A stretch of DNA of 15,315 bases from an uncultured Erysipelotrichaceae bacterium (GTDB lineage Bacteria > Bacillota_I > Bacilli_A > Erysipelotrichales > Erysipelotrichaceae). Position 1 is the first letter of the stretch; each line of letters starts with the position of its first letter. The stretch spans positions 1 through 15,315 of the forward strand of contig CACZPD010000271.1 in NCBI GenBank assembly GCA_902782955.1, in the 5' to 3' direction. The notes under the pieces were generated by a model. It ran no database searches. It saw only the letters and a program-made list of their open reading frames with translations, and was not told where the DNA came from. This document shows positions 8,677 through 14,875 of this stretch, one piece after another. A program made the position numbers and the translations under genes.

Positions 8677-9257
8677 GCTGCCATTTCATCCAGAGCTTTC
8701 CAGATCTCATCGATTCCCTGTTTCTTCAGGGAAGAAGCGGCGATCATGTTCTGCATCGGTACATGCAGCACGGAAGCGATTTTCCGCATGCTGTCGATGC
8801 CCCTGCCGCGGGACAGTTTGTCCGCTTTTGTGCATACGACGAGGATCGGGATATGGTTGGCCCTGCCGTAATCGATCATGGTCAGATCATCATCGTTCGG
8901 AACGCGCCGGATATCCATGATCATCACCATGCCGGCTAGTTCCTTCCGGTTGCGGAAATACGGCGAGATCAGACGGTCAAAGCGGATCGCGCTCTTTTCG
9001 TCCGATGTTGCGTATCCGTATCCCGGCGCATCGGTAAATACGACTTTCCCGTCGATCTCAAAGAAATTGAGAAGCCGTGTTTTACCCGGTGTCTTGCCGG
9101 AATAGGCCAGATTTTTCCGGCCGCACAACGTGTTGATCAGTGAGCTTTTGCCGGCATTGGAACGTCCGACAAAGATGATCTCCGGCAGTCCGCGGGACGG
9201 CCATTCACTCTGGTTTGACGCGGTCGCGAGCAGCTTCGCTTCGTGATAGGTGCTCAC
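8664..9257 (-). CDS. engB: Ribosome biogenesis GTPase EngB (YsxC/YihA)
   Basis: EngB is a small essential TRAFAC GTPase needed for late assembly of the large ribosomal subunit. The protein has 197 residues, the normal length. G1 is GRSNAGKSS (31-39), the switch I/G2 region GKTPGKTRLLNFF, G3 DAPGYGYA, G4 TKAD, and G5 near ASSLKKQG. The start is GTG, overlapping the lon stop by four bases (GTGA), with GGAAG upstream; this implies translational coupling to lon. lon followed by ysxC/engB is the order seen in Bacillus. The stop codon sits in the loop of the terminator hairpin. Confidence 0.95.
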   Translation of the reverse strand: MSTYHEAKLLATASNQSEWPSRGLPEIIFVGRSNAGKSSLINTLCGRKNLAYSGKTPGKTRLLNFFEIDGKVVFTDAPGYGYATSDEKSAIRFDRLISPYFRNRKELAGMVMIMDIRRVPNDDDLTMIDYGRANHIPILVVCTKADKLSRGRGIDSMRKIASVLHVPMQNMIAASSLKKQGIDEIWKALDEMAAKHS

Positions 9258-11569
9258 GATGCCAGCGCTTCCTTCAGTACCTGGGAAACCTGTTCGACCG
9301 GGATGAAGTGGATATCATTTTTCACGATTTCAGGAACTTCATCCAGATCACGCAGATTCTTCTTCGGGATCAGGACTGTCTTGATGCCAACACGGTGCGC
9401 CGCCAGGCATTTTTCCCTGAGACCGCCGATCGGGAGCACGTTCCCGCGGAGCGTGACCTCACCGGTCATCGCAATATCGCTGCGCACTTCCCGGTTGGTC
9501 AGCGCGGAAACAAGAGCCGTCGTCATCGTAACACCGGCCGAAGGACCGTCTTTCGGAACTGCCCCTTCCGGTACATGGATATGGATATCATGCTTGTCAA
9601 AGAATTCAGAAGAGATGCCGAATTCCTTCGCATGCGCCTTGATGTAGTCCAGCGCGATCTCCGCGCTTTCCTTCATGACATCACCCAGTTGTCCGGTCAT
9701 GACCAGGCGTCCCTTGCCGTCGAAGTAATTGACTTCGATCTGCAGGATATCGCCGCCGAATGCTGTATAGGCAAGACCGGTAACGACACCGACCTGGTTC
9801 TTCTTTTCCTTGGATCCGTATTCAAAGATCTCCTTGCCGAGCATCGTGTTGATCATCTTCTTCGTGATGGAAACAGATTTCTTTTCCCCGTTGAGGATCA
9901 TCAGGACACTCTTGCGGCACAAAGATGCGATCATTCTTTCAAGCTGACGCACACCTGCTTCTCTTGTATAGTGACGGATCAGGTACAGGATATCATTTTC
10001 CTTCAGTTTGAACTGTGTACCGGTGAGACCGTTGGCTTTCAGCTGTTTCGGAACCAGGTGTTCCTCAGCAATGTGCACTTTGTCGATCTCGGTATAGGAA
10101 GGCAGTTCAATGATCTCCAGTCTGTCCCTCAGCGGTGCCGGGATATTCTCCAGGTAGTTCGCCGTCGCAATAAACAGGACTTTGGAAAGATCATACGGTT
10201 CTTCCAGATAGTTGTCGCTGAAGAAGGCATTCTGTTCGGGATCCAACACTTCAAGAAGCGCGTCACTCGGGTCTCCCTTGTAATCAGCGCCCATCTTGTC
10301 GATCTCATCGATCAGGAACAGCGGGTTGATGACTTCGGCTTTCTTCATACCCTGGATGATCCTGCCCGGCAGGGATCCGAGATATGTCCTTCTGTGGCCG
10401 CGGATCTCCGCTTCATCCCTGACGCCGCCCAGACTCATCTTGACAAAGCGGCGGTTGAGCGCGCGGGCAACGGATTTGGCAAGAGAGGTCTTGCCGACGC
10501 CCGGGGGACCTACAAGGCATAGAATCGGCGCGTTCAGGTTTCCGGTCATCTGTTTGACAGCCAGATATTCCATGACACGGTCCTTGACTTTTTCAAGGCC
10601 ATAGTGGTCTTCATCGAGTACACCGCGGACCGCTTTCAAGTCCTCGTTGTCATCTGTGCTTGCCCACCACGGGACTTTAAGCAGCCAGTCGAGGTATGTG
10701 CGGACAACGCTTGCCTCGCCGCTTCCCGGCGGCAGCATCTCCATCCTCTGCAGTTCCTCGAGGGCTTTCTTCTTTACGTAATCCGGATACGGTTCTTCGT
10801 TGATCTTCCGGCGCAGTTCTGCTGAGTCATCGGAAATGTTCGATACATCACCGAGCTCTTCCTTGATGGCCCTCAGTTTCTCTCGCAGGAAGTATTCCTT
10901 CTGTCCGTCATCGATGCGCTCCTTGACCTTTTCGTTGATCACGCTTTCAATCTGGGAATATTTTTCCTGTTTTTCCAGTTCCTCGATCACCATCAGCATC
11001 CTTTCGTTGATGCGCAGTTCCTCGAGGAATCTCTGCTTGACTTCCTGGTCGAGCATGAAATACTGGGCAAACTGGTCCGTCAGCGTCGAAGCATTGACGC
11101 CGTGTGACAGCTGCTTGACGATATCGACCGGGAAGATATTGGAAATGTTGGAGATCTTTTCAAATGAGGCAACAGCCCGTTTGACCAGCGCCACTTCCTC
11201 CATGGTATCACCCGGGATCTCATCCAGCGGTTCGACTTCCGCCATGATCAGACGGGAATCGTCATTGAATGTAACGAGTTTTGCACGCTTCATTCCCGTA
11301 AAGGTGACACGCATGAATCCTTCTTTGCGGCGCACGATCTTGATCTTGGCAAGTGTGCCGACGCTGTACAGATTTTCCCTGGAAGGATCATCCACCATGA
11401 TGTCGTTCTGACAGACAATGAACACAACGCTGTCATAGTATGTCTGCGCGTCATTGATCGCCTGCAGGGATTTGGGACGTCCGACTTCGATCATGACATC
11501 CTGTCCCGGGAATACAATGATCCCCCTGGTGGCGATCACAGGGACTTTGACAGTAACATTCTCTCGCAT
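9254..11569 (-). CDS. lon: ATP-dependent protease Lon
   Basis: Lon is a homo-oligomeric AAA+ serine protease that degrades misfolded and regulatory proteins in the cytoplasm. The protein has 771 residues, typical of bacterial LonA. It has an N-terminal substrate domain (VPVIATRGIIVFPGQDVMIEVG, about 9-30), a helical stretch (180-240), Walker A GPPGVGKT (354-361), Walker B LFLIDEID, and the protease domain with Ser677 in KDGPSAG and Lys720 in GGLREKC, the expected 43-residue spacing. A GTG at 11576-11578 in frame touches the Shine-Dalgarno and cannot be used. The ATG at 11567-11569 is eight bases from GGAGG. It lies between tig and engB; clpX, found here in Bacillus, is missing. Confidence 0.96.
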   Translation of the reverse strand: MRENVTVKVPVIATRGIIVFPGQDVMIEVGRPKSLQAINDAQTYYDSVVFIVCQNDIMVDDPSRENLYSVGTLAKIKIVRRKEGFMRVTFTGMKRAKLVTFNDDSRLIMAEVEPLDEIPGDTMEEVALVKRAVASFEKISNISNIFPVDIVKQLSHGVNASTLTDQFAQYFMLDQEVKQRFLEELRINERMLMVIEELEKQEKYSQIESVINEKVKERIDDGQKEYFLREKLRAIKEELGDVSNISDDSAELRRKINEEPYPDYVKKKALEELQRMEMLPPGSGEASVVRTYLDWLLKVPWWASTDDNEDLKAVRGVLDEDHYGLEKVKDRVMEYLAVKQMTGNLNAPILCLVGPPGVGKTSLAKSVARALNRRFVKMSLGGVRDEAEIRGHRRTYLGSLPGRIIQGMKKAEVINPLFLIDEIDKMGADYKGDPSDALLEVLDPEQNAFFSDNYLEEPYDLSKVLFIATANYLENIPAPLRDRLEIIELPSYTEIDKVHIAEEHLVPKQLKANGLTGTQFKLKENDILYLIRHYTREAGVRQLERMIASLCRKSVLMILNGEKKSVSITKKMINTMLGKEIFEYGSKEKKNQVGVVTGLAYTAFGGDILQIEVNYFDGKGRLVMTGQLGDVMKESAEIALDYIKAHAKEFGISSEFFDKHDIHIHVPEGAVPKDGPSAGVTMTTALVSALTNREVRSDIAMTGEVTLRGNVLPIGGLREKCLAAHRVGIKTVLIPKKNLRDLDEVPEIVKNDIHFIPVEQVSQVLKEALAS

Positions 11570-11577
11570 GCACTTCA

Positions 11578-11582
11578 CCTCC
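11578..11582 (-). promoter_or_regulatory. Ribosome binding site that decides the lon start
   Basis: GGAGG on the minus strand, exactly eight bases before the ATG at 11569. The in-frame GTG at 11576-11578 shares a base with it and is excluded. Confidence 0.8.
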
Positions 11583-11587
11583 TTTTA

Positions 11588-11614
11588 GAAAATAAGACGC
11601 ATGACGTCTTATTT
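11588..11614 (-). terminator. Hairpin between tig and lon, partial terminator or attenuator
   Basis: A perfect 10-bp inverted repeat AAATAAGACG/CGTCTTATTT (11590-11599 with 11605-11614) with a 5-base loop. In the minus direction it is followed by TCTAAAAGGAGG, so the U-tract is short and runs into the lon ribosome site. Only about 8 bases separate the stem from GGAGG, leaving no room for a lon promoter downstream. Any transcript of lon must pass through it. Confidence 0.55.
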
Positions 11615-11638
11615 CCGATGCATATATTTGTTTTTTAA

Positions 11639-12913
11639 TTACGCTTTTACGGCGTTGTTCTTGATGAATTCGTAAGCCTTCTGGTTCTTGACATCGTTCT
11701 TCATCATTTCCGGATCGATCATTGTCTTGAGCTGATCGACTTCCATGTTGTACTGGGATGCCAGGTTTTCGAATTCCTTGTTGATATCTTCTTCCGTCGG
11801 TGCCAGGTTCTCGAGTTCGGAGATCTTTTCGAGACCGAGTCTCAGCGCAACGGACTTGACCGCGTTGTCACGGTAGTCTTCTTTCAGCTGGTCTGCTGTC
11901 CGGTTCATCATCTGCAGATAGGATGTCAGACTCATGTTGTAGGACTGGAGCTGGTTTGCCAGCTGGTTGATCTGCGCCTGCACTTCCTCGTCAACGAGTA
12001 CATCCGGCAGATCCACTTCGATCTTTTCATACAGTTTGTCAAAGAGCTTGTTGTCAGCAGCTGCTTCTGCTTCCTTCTGCTTTCTTTCCGTGAAATCCTT
12101 GCGGATGAATGCCTTCAGGTCATCCAGTGTTTCAACATCCTTGTAGGACAGGTCAGCTGCGAATTCATCGTCAGCTTCCGGAACGGATTTCTTCTTGACA
12201 GCATTTACCTTGACTTTGAATACGACCGGTGCGCCGGCGAGTTCTTCCGCGTGGTAGTCTTCCGGGAAACTCAGTTCGAGATCTTTTTCATCCCCTGCCT
12301 TCACGCCGACCAGCTGGTCTTCAAAACCAGGGATAAAGCTTCCGCTTCCGAGGTTCAGGTCGTAATTGTCAGCTTTGCCGCCGTCAAAAGCTACGCCGTC
12401 CTTGAAACCTTCATAGTTGATATTGACGGTATCGCCGTTTTCAGCTGCTTCTTCGCTTTCTTCCCATTCCGCATACTGGTTTCTCAGACGCTCGATCTCG
12501 TTTTCGACATCTTCGTCTGTTACTTCAGCTGCTTCGAGTTCATATGGCAGTCCTTTGTAGTCGCTTACCTTTACTTCAGGCATAACTGCAAATGTATAAA
12601 CCAGTTCAACACCGTCTGCGCCGATGGAACGGATGTCCAGGCTCGGCTGTGAGATCGGAGCCAGGTCCAGTTCTTTCAGTGCTTCACGCATCCAGTCATT
12701 CATATTGTCTTCCACTGCCTGGATCTGTCTTTCACCGGCAGGAATTCTCTTTTCCAGAAGAGCCTTCGGTGCCTGACCTTTACGGAAACCGTCGATCACG
12801 ACGTTCTTCGAAATCTTATTAAATGCTTTAGTGACAGCCTTCTGCCAGACTTCGCCTTCAATCTTTACGATCATGTCACCAACTGATTTTTCTTTTAATT
12901 CCCATGTTGCCAT
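11639..12913 (-). CDS. tig: Trigger factor (ribosome-associated chaperone and prolyl isomerase)
   Basis: Trigger factor binds at the ribosomal exit tunnel and shields nascent chains. The protein has 424 residues, the normal length. The ribosome-binding signature is GFRKGQAPK (42-50). The central FKBP-type isomerase domain spans about 145-240 (GDTVNINYEGFKDGVAFDGG, then SFIPGFEDQLVGVKAGD). A helical C-terminal chaperone domain with conserved FxxL-type helices ends in an Ala-Val-Lys-Ala tail. An ATG at 12917-12919 lies only two bases from the AAGG site. The ATG at 12911-12913, eight bases away, gives the canonical MATWELK start. Upstream are two promoters and two CIRCE-like operators, suggesting heat-shock control by HrcA, which is unusual for tig. 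Confidence 0.95.
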   Translation of the reverse strand: MATWELKEKSVGDMIVKIEGEVWQKAVTKAFNKISKNVVIDGFRKGQAPKALLEKRIPAGERQIQAVEDNMNDWMREALKELDLAPISQPSLDIRSIGADGVELVYTFAVMPEVKVSDYKGLPYELEAAEVTDEDVENEIERLRNQYAEWEESEEAAENGDTVNINYEGFKDGVAFDGGKADNYDLNLGSGSFIPGFEDQLVGVKAGDEKDLELSFPEDYHAEELAGAPVVFKVKVNAVKKKSVPEADDEFAADLSYKDVETLDDLKAFIRKDFTERKQKEAEAAADNKLFDKLYEKIEVDLPDVLVDEEVQAQINQLANQLQSYNMSLTSYLQMMNRTADQLKEDYRDNAVKSVALRLGLEKISELENLAPTEEDINKEFENLASQYNMEVDQLKTMIDPEMMKNDVKNQKAYEFIKNNAVKA

Positions 12914-12921
12914 ATTCATTA

Positions 12922-12925
12922 CCTT
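12922..12925 (-). promoter_or_regulatory. Ribosome binding site that decides the tig start
   Basis: AAGG on the minus strand, eight bases before the ATG at 12913 and two before the ATG at 12919. It supports the inner start. Confidence 0.65.
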
Positions 12926-12945
12926 CTTTCTTTACATGCCCGACT

Positions 12946-12974
12946 ATTATAACAGAATATATATAATGTGCAAA
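12946..12974 (-). promoter_or_regulatory. tig promoter P2 (proximal, not covered by CIRCE)
   Basis: TTTGCA (12969-12974) and TATAAT (12946-12951) with exactly 17 bp between them. TG at 12953-12954 makes the -10 extended (TGTTATAAT). It starts a transcript near 12939, about 26 bases before the tig ATG. It lies just downstream of CIRCE1 (four bases between), so it is probably a basal promoter, although bound repressor at CIRCE1 could still crowd its -35. Confidence 0.75.
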
Positions 12975-12977
12975 CAG

Positions 12978-13004
12978 TTAGCACTCAGACATGAAGCCTG
13001 CTAA
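12978..13004. promoter_or_regulatory. CIRCE-like HrcA operator 1
   Basis: On the plus strand TTAGCACTC, a 9-base spacer, then GCCTGCTAA. The consensus is TTAGCACTC-N9-GAGTGCTAA. The left half matches 9/9 and the right half 7/9, with the correct 9-base spacing. It covers the predicted start point of tig promoter P1 (near 12999). Confidence 0.8.
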
Positions 13005-13005
13005 T

Positions 13006-13034
13006 ATCCTACACAATCTTGTTAGCAATGTCAA
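13006..13034 (-). promoter_or_regulatory. tig promoter P1 (distal, HrcA-controlled)
   Basis: A consensus -35 TTGACA (13029-13034) and a -10 TAGGAT (13006-13011, 4/6) with 17-bp spacing on the minus strand. The -35 lies inside CIRCE2 and the expected start point inside CIRCE1, the usual geometry for repression by HrcA. Confidence 0.7.
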
Positions 13035-13048
13035 CAGAAGAGTGCTAA
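13022..13048. promoter_or_regulatory. CIRCE-like HrcA operator 2
   Basis: TTAGCAATG, a 9-base spacer, then GAGTGCTAA on the plus strand: left half 7/9, right half 9/9, correct spacing. It covers the -35 of tig P1. Its centre lies 44 bp from that of CIRCE1, roughly four helical turns, so two repressor dimers would sit on nearly the same face. Confidence 0.8.
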
Positions 13049-13116
13049 ATGTGATTTCTTTTTCTTTATGTCTTTTCCGACTGCCCGGAAAAAAGAAAAC
13101 AGCTCGTTTTGAAATC

Positions 13117-13125
13117 TGCTATACT
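13117..13125 (+). promoter_or_regulatory. Extended -10 promoter of the metallophosphoesterase gene
   Basis: TGCTATACT (TGn plus a 5/6 hexamer), with a predicted start near 13132 and therefore a leader of only about 14 bases. The -35 is poor. The ribosome site is weak (AAAGCGG). Confidence 0.5.
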
Positions 13126-13145
13126 GTCATCAGAAAGCGGTATTT

Positions 13146-13646
13146 ATGAACAAAGATGACATCAAGATCGTCCTGGTCTCTGACAACCACATGACCCGCC
13201 ATGGTCTGGATTATGTCCGCAGCGCCCATTCCGATGCGGATTATTTCATCCACTGCGGCGACAGCGAAATGCCCAAATATGAGATGGGCGGCTTTGCCTG
13301 CGTACAGGGGAACAATGACTGGTTCGGGGAATATCCCCCGCGGCTGATTCTGGAGATCGGCATGCACAGGATCCTCGTGACCCACGGTCACCGGGATTTC
13401 TTCTACGGCCGCTTTGATATGCTTGCGGACAGGGCGAGGGCATTTGACTGCGATATCGTCTGTTTCGGTCATACGCATATCTACTTTGACGAAACAGTCA
13501 ACGGCATACGCCTGCTGAACCCCGGCTCCATCTGGCGCAACCGCGACGGTTCCAAGCCCTCCTACATGCTCATAAACCTGCAGGGAAAAAAGATCATTAC
13601 GAAGCGCATGACGTATGAAATAAATTCCTTGAAAAACGCAAAATGA
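13146..13646 (+). CDS. YfcE/MJ0936-type metallophosphoesterase
   Basis: A 166-residue calcineurin-like phosphoesterase of the small YfcE/YsnB/MJ0936 family, which hydrolyse phosphodiesters with two metal ions; the natural substrate is usually unknown. All metal ligands are present: Asp13 and His15 (SDNH, where most have SDxH), Asp39 in CGD, Asn56 in GNND, His80 in THGH, and His109/His111 in GHTH. There is no signal peptide. It starts divergently from tig, with a weak ribosome site. The tRNA-Arg gene starts 21 bp after its stop, and the tRNA promoter overlaps its last codons. In several Bacillota this gene sits beside rph/rdgB (RNase PH and ITPase); those are not here. Confidence 0.9.
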   Translation: MNKDDIKIVLVSDNHMTRHGLDYVRSAHSDADYFIHCGDSEMPKYEMGGFACVQGNNDWFGEYPPRLILEIGMHRILVTHGHRDFFYGRFDMLADRARAFDCDIVCFGHTHIYFDETVNGIRLLNPGSIWRNRDGSKPSYMLINLQGKKIITKRMTYEINSLKNAK

Positions 13647-13656
13647 GTGATATACT
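13629..13656 (+). promoter_or_regulatory. Promoter of tRNA-Arg
   Basis: TTGAAA (13629-13634, 5/6) and TATACT (13651-13656, 5/6) with 16-bp spacing, plus TG at 13648-13649 giving an extended -10. The predicted start is about 5 bases before the mature tRNA 5' end. The -35 lies inside the preceding coding region. Confidence 0.7.
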
Positions 13657-13667
13657 TATTAAGCACT

Positions 13668-13741
13668 GTCCTCGTAGCTCAGTTGGATAGAGCTCACGCC
13701 TTCTAAGCGTGTGGTCGAGCGTTCGAGTCGCTCCGAGGACG
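13668..13741 (+). tRNA. tRNA-Arg (anticodon UCU)
   Basis: The full cloverleaf can be drawn: acceptor GTCCTCG/CGAGGAC, D stem GCTC/GAGC with loop AGTTGGATA, anticodon stem CACGC/GCGTG with loop CTTCTAA, a 5-base variable loop, and T stem GAGCG/CGCTC with loop TTCGAGT. Anticodon TCT reads AGA and AGG arginine codons. The discriminator is G13741. The 3' CCA is not encoded (GCCTGG follows), so it must be added by the CCA enzyme. Confidence 0.97.
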
Positions 13742-13746
13742 CCTGG

Positions 13747-13780
13747 AACATGATGCGATGCGCATCATGTTTTTCTTTTT
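13747..13780 (+). terminator. Rho-independent terminator of tRNA-Arg
   Basis: A perfect 11-bp stem AACATGATGCG/CGCATCATGTT (13747-13757 with 13761-13771) with a 3-base ATG loop, followed by TTTCTTTTT. It would also end any transcript coming through from the phosphoesterase gene. Confidence 0.92.
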
Positions 13781-13802
13781 CCGGAAAATGTTATGAATCC
13801 GT

Positions 13803-13808
13803 TATAAT
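13803..13808 (+). promoter_or_regulatory. -10 element of the asparaginase gene
   Basis: A perfect TATAAT downstream of the tRNA terminator, with start near 13815 and AAGGAG at 13821-13826. No TG extension and no good -35 at 16-18 bp. Confidence 0.5.
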
Positions 13809-13834
13809 ACAGATAGTAACAAGGAGACATCCTT

Positions 13835-14854
13835 ATGAGCAGAATTCTGATCCTCCATACCGGGGGAACTATCGGTATGACAAGGACTGCCGACGGGTAT
13901 TCACCTGACGGACAGTACTTCCGGGAAGCTGTTTTTCATATGGATTCCCTGCGGGCCGCAGGCATGCCTGAATGGGAACTGATGGAAACGGATCCCCTTC
14001 TGGATTCCAGTATGATGAACGCGGACCAGTGGAATATGATCGGCAGCCTGATCCGGGACAATTACGCGGATTTTGACGGTTTCGTGATCCTGCACGGCAC
14101 CGATACGATGGCCTATACGGCTTCCGCCCTTTCCTTCATGTTCAAGAATCTGAACAAGCCCGTCATCCTGACAGGGTCGCAGATCCCTTTGTGTGAAACC
14201 AGGAGCGACGGCCGTGACAACCTCATCACATCGATGCTGATTGCGGCTTCAGGAAAAGTACGGGAAGTATGCATTTACTTCGGCGGTCTCCTGCTGCGTG
14301 GAAACAGGGCGATGAAATTCTCCGCCGACGGCATGCAGGCGTTCATTTCGCCGAACTATCCGCCGCTCGCCCGCGCCGGCATCGCGATCCAGTATGACCA
14401 TGCGGCTGTGCGCCGTCCGGGAAACGGAAGCTTCGAATGCCGTCTGCTCGATGATGTACCGATCGGCGTCCTCAAGGTATTCCCGGGGATCCGTTTCGAT
14501 CTGTTTGCCTCGATCATCACCGATAAACTGAAAGGCATCGTGATCGAGACTTTCGGTTCCGGAAACATACCGGACCAGGACGGTGTCCTGAAACCCCTGC
14601 TGGAAAAAGCCGCAGCGAACGGTACGGTCATCGTCATCACCTCCCAGTGTCCCCAGGCAACGGTGGATATGCGCACTTACAAGGCCGGCAGCATCCTGCA
14701 TCAGTCCGGCGCGCTCTCGGGTCATGACATGACGACCGAAGCGGCAGTCGCCAAACTGTATTACCTGTTCAGCACATCAAAAAACACGGACCGGATCCGT
14801 TTCTATATGGAGCGTGACATCCGCGGCGAACTGACACAGAAAGAAGATATCTGA
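13835..14854 (+). CDS. ansA: Type I (cytoplasmic) L-asparaginase
   Basis: Hydrolyses L-asparagine to aspartate and ammonia. The 339 residues match the length of type I enzymes, and there is no signal peptide, so it is cytoplasmic. All catalytic residues known from E. coli AnsA are present at a constant offset of two: Thr12 in HTGGTIGM, Tyr22, Thr89 and Asp90 in HGTDTMAY, and Lys161 in RGNRAMK. The C-terminal domain carries FGSGNIP, close to the GAGN(AG)P of the family, and SQCPQATVDM, the allosteric-site region in the E. coli enzyme. ATG has AAGGAG eight bases upstream. The next gene follows after 21 bp and is probably co-transcribed. Nothing nearby points to a special pathway. Confidence 0.93.
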   Translation: MSRILILHTGGTIGMTRTADGYSPDGQYFREAVFHMDSLRAAGMPEWELMETDPLLDSSMMNADQWNMIGSLIRDNYADFDGFVILHGTDTMAYTASALSFMFKNLNKPVILTGSQIPLCETRSDGRDNLITSMLIAASGKVREVCIYFGGLLLRGNRAMKFSADGMQAFISPNYPPLARAGIAIQYDHAAVRRPGNGSFECRLLDDVPIGVLKVFPGIRFDLFASIITDKLKGIVIETFGSGNIPDQDGVLKPLLEKAAANGTVIVITSQCPQATVDMRTYKAGSILHQSGALSGHDMTTEAAVAKLYYLFSTSKNTDRIRFYMERDIRGELTQKEDI

Positions 14855-14875
14855 AAACAGAAAGCGAGTAATTAT

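Noticed and set aside
8591..8710. An upstream extension of murG by 40 codons
   Set aside because: It would overlap engB and its terminator, has no ribosome site, and the family N-terminus begins at the ATG at 8590.
12991..13021. A third CIRCE half-site pair between the two operators
   Set aside because: TTAGC and GCTAA strings there are the degenerate halves of the two elements already called; pairing them gives the wrong spacing.
13071..13094. Inverted repeat TTTTCCG/CGGAAAA in the tig-yfcE divergent region
   Set aside because: It has no T-tract on either strand and no match to a known operator; 7-bp repeats in A/T-rich DNA occur by chance.
13187..13190. SDNH instead of the usual SDTH in the phosphoesterase as a sign of inactivation
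   Set aside because: The metal-binding Asp and His are kept and the variable residue between them is not a ligand; all other motifs are intact.
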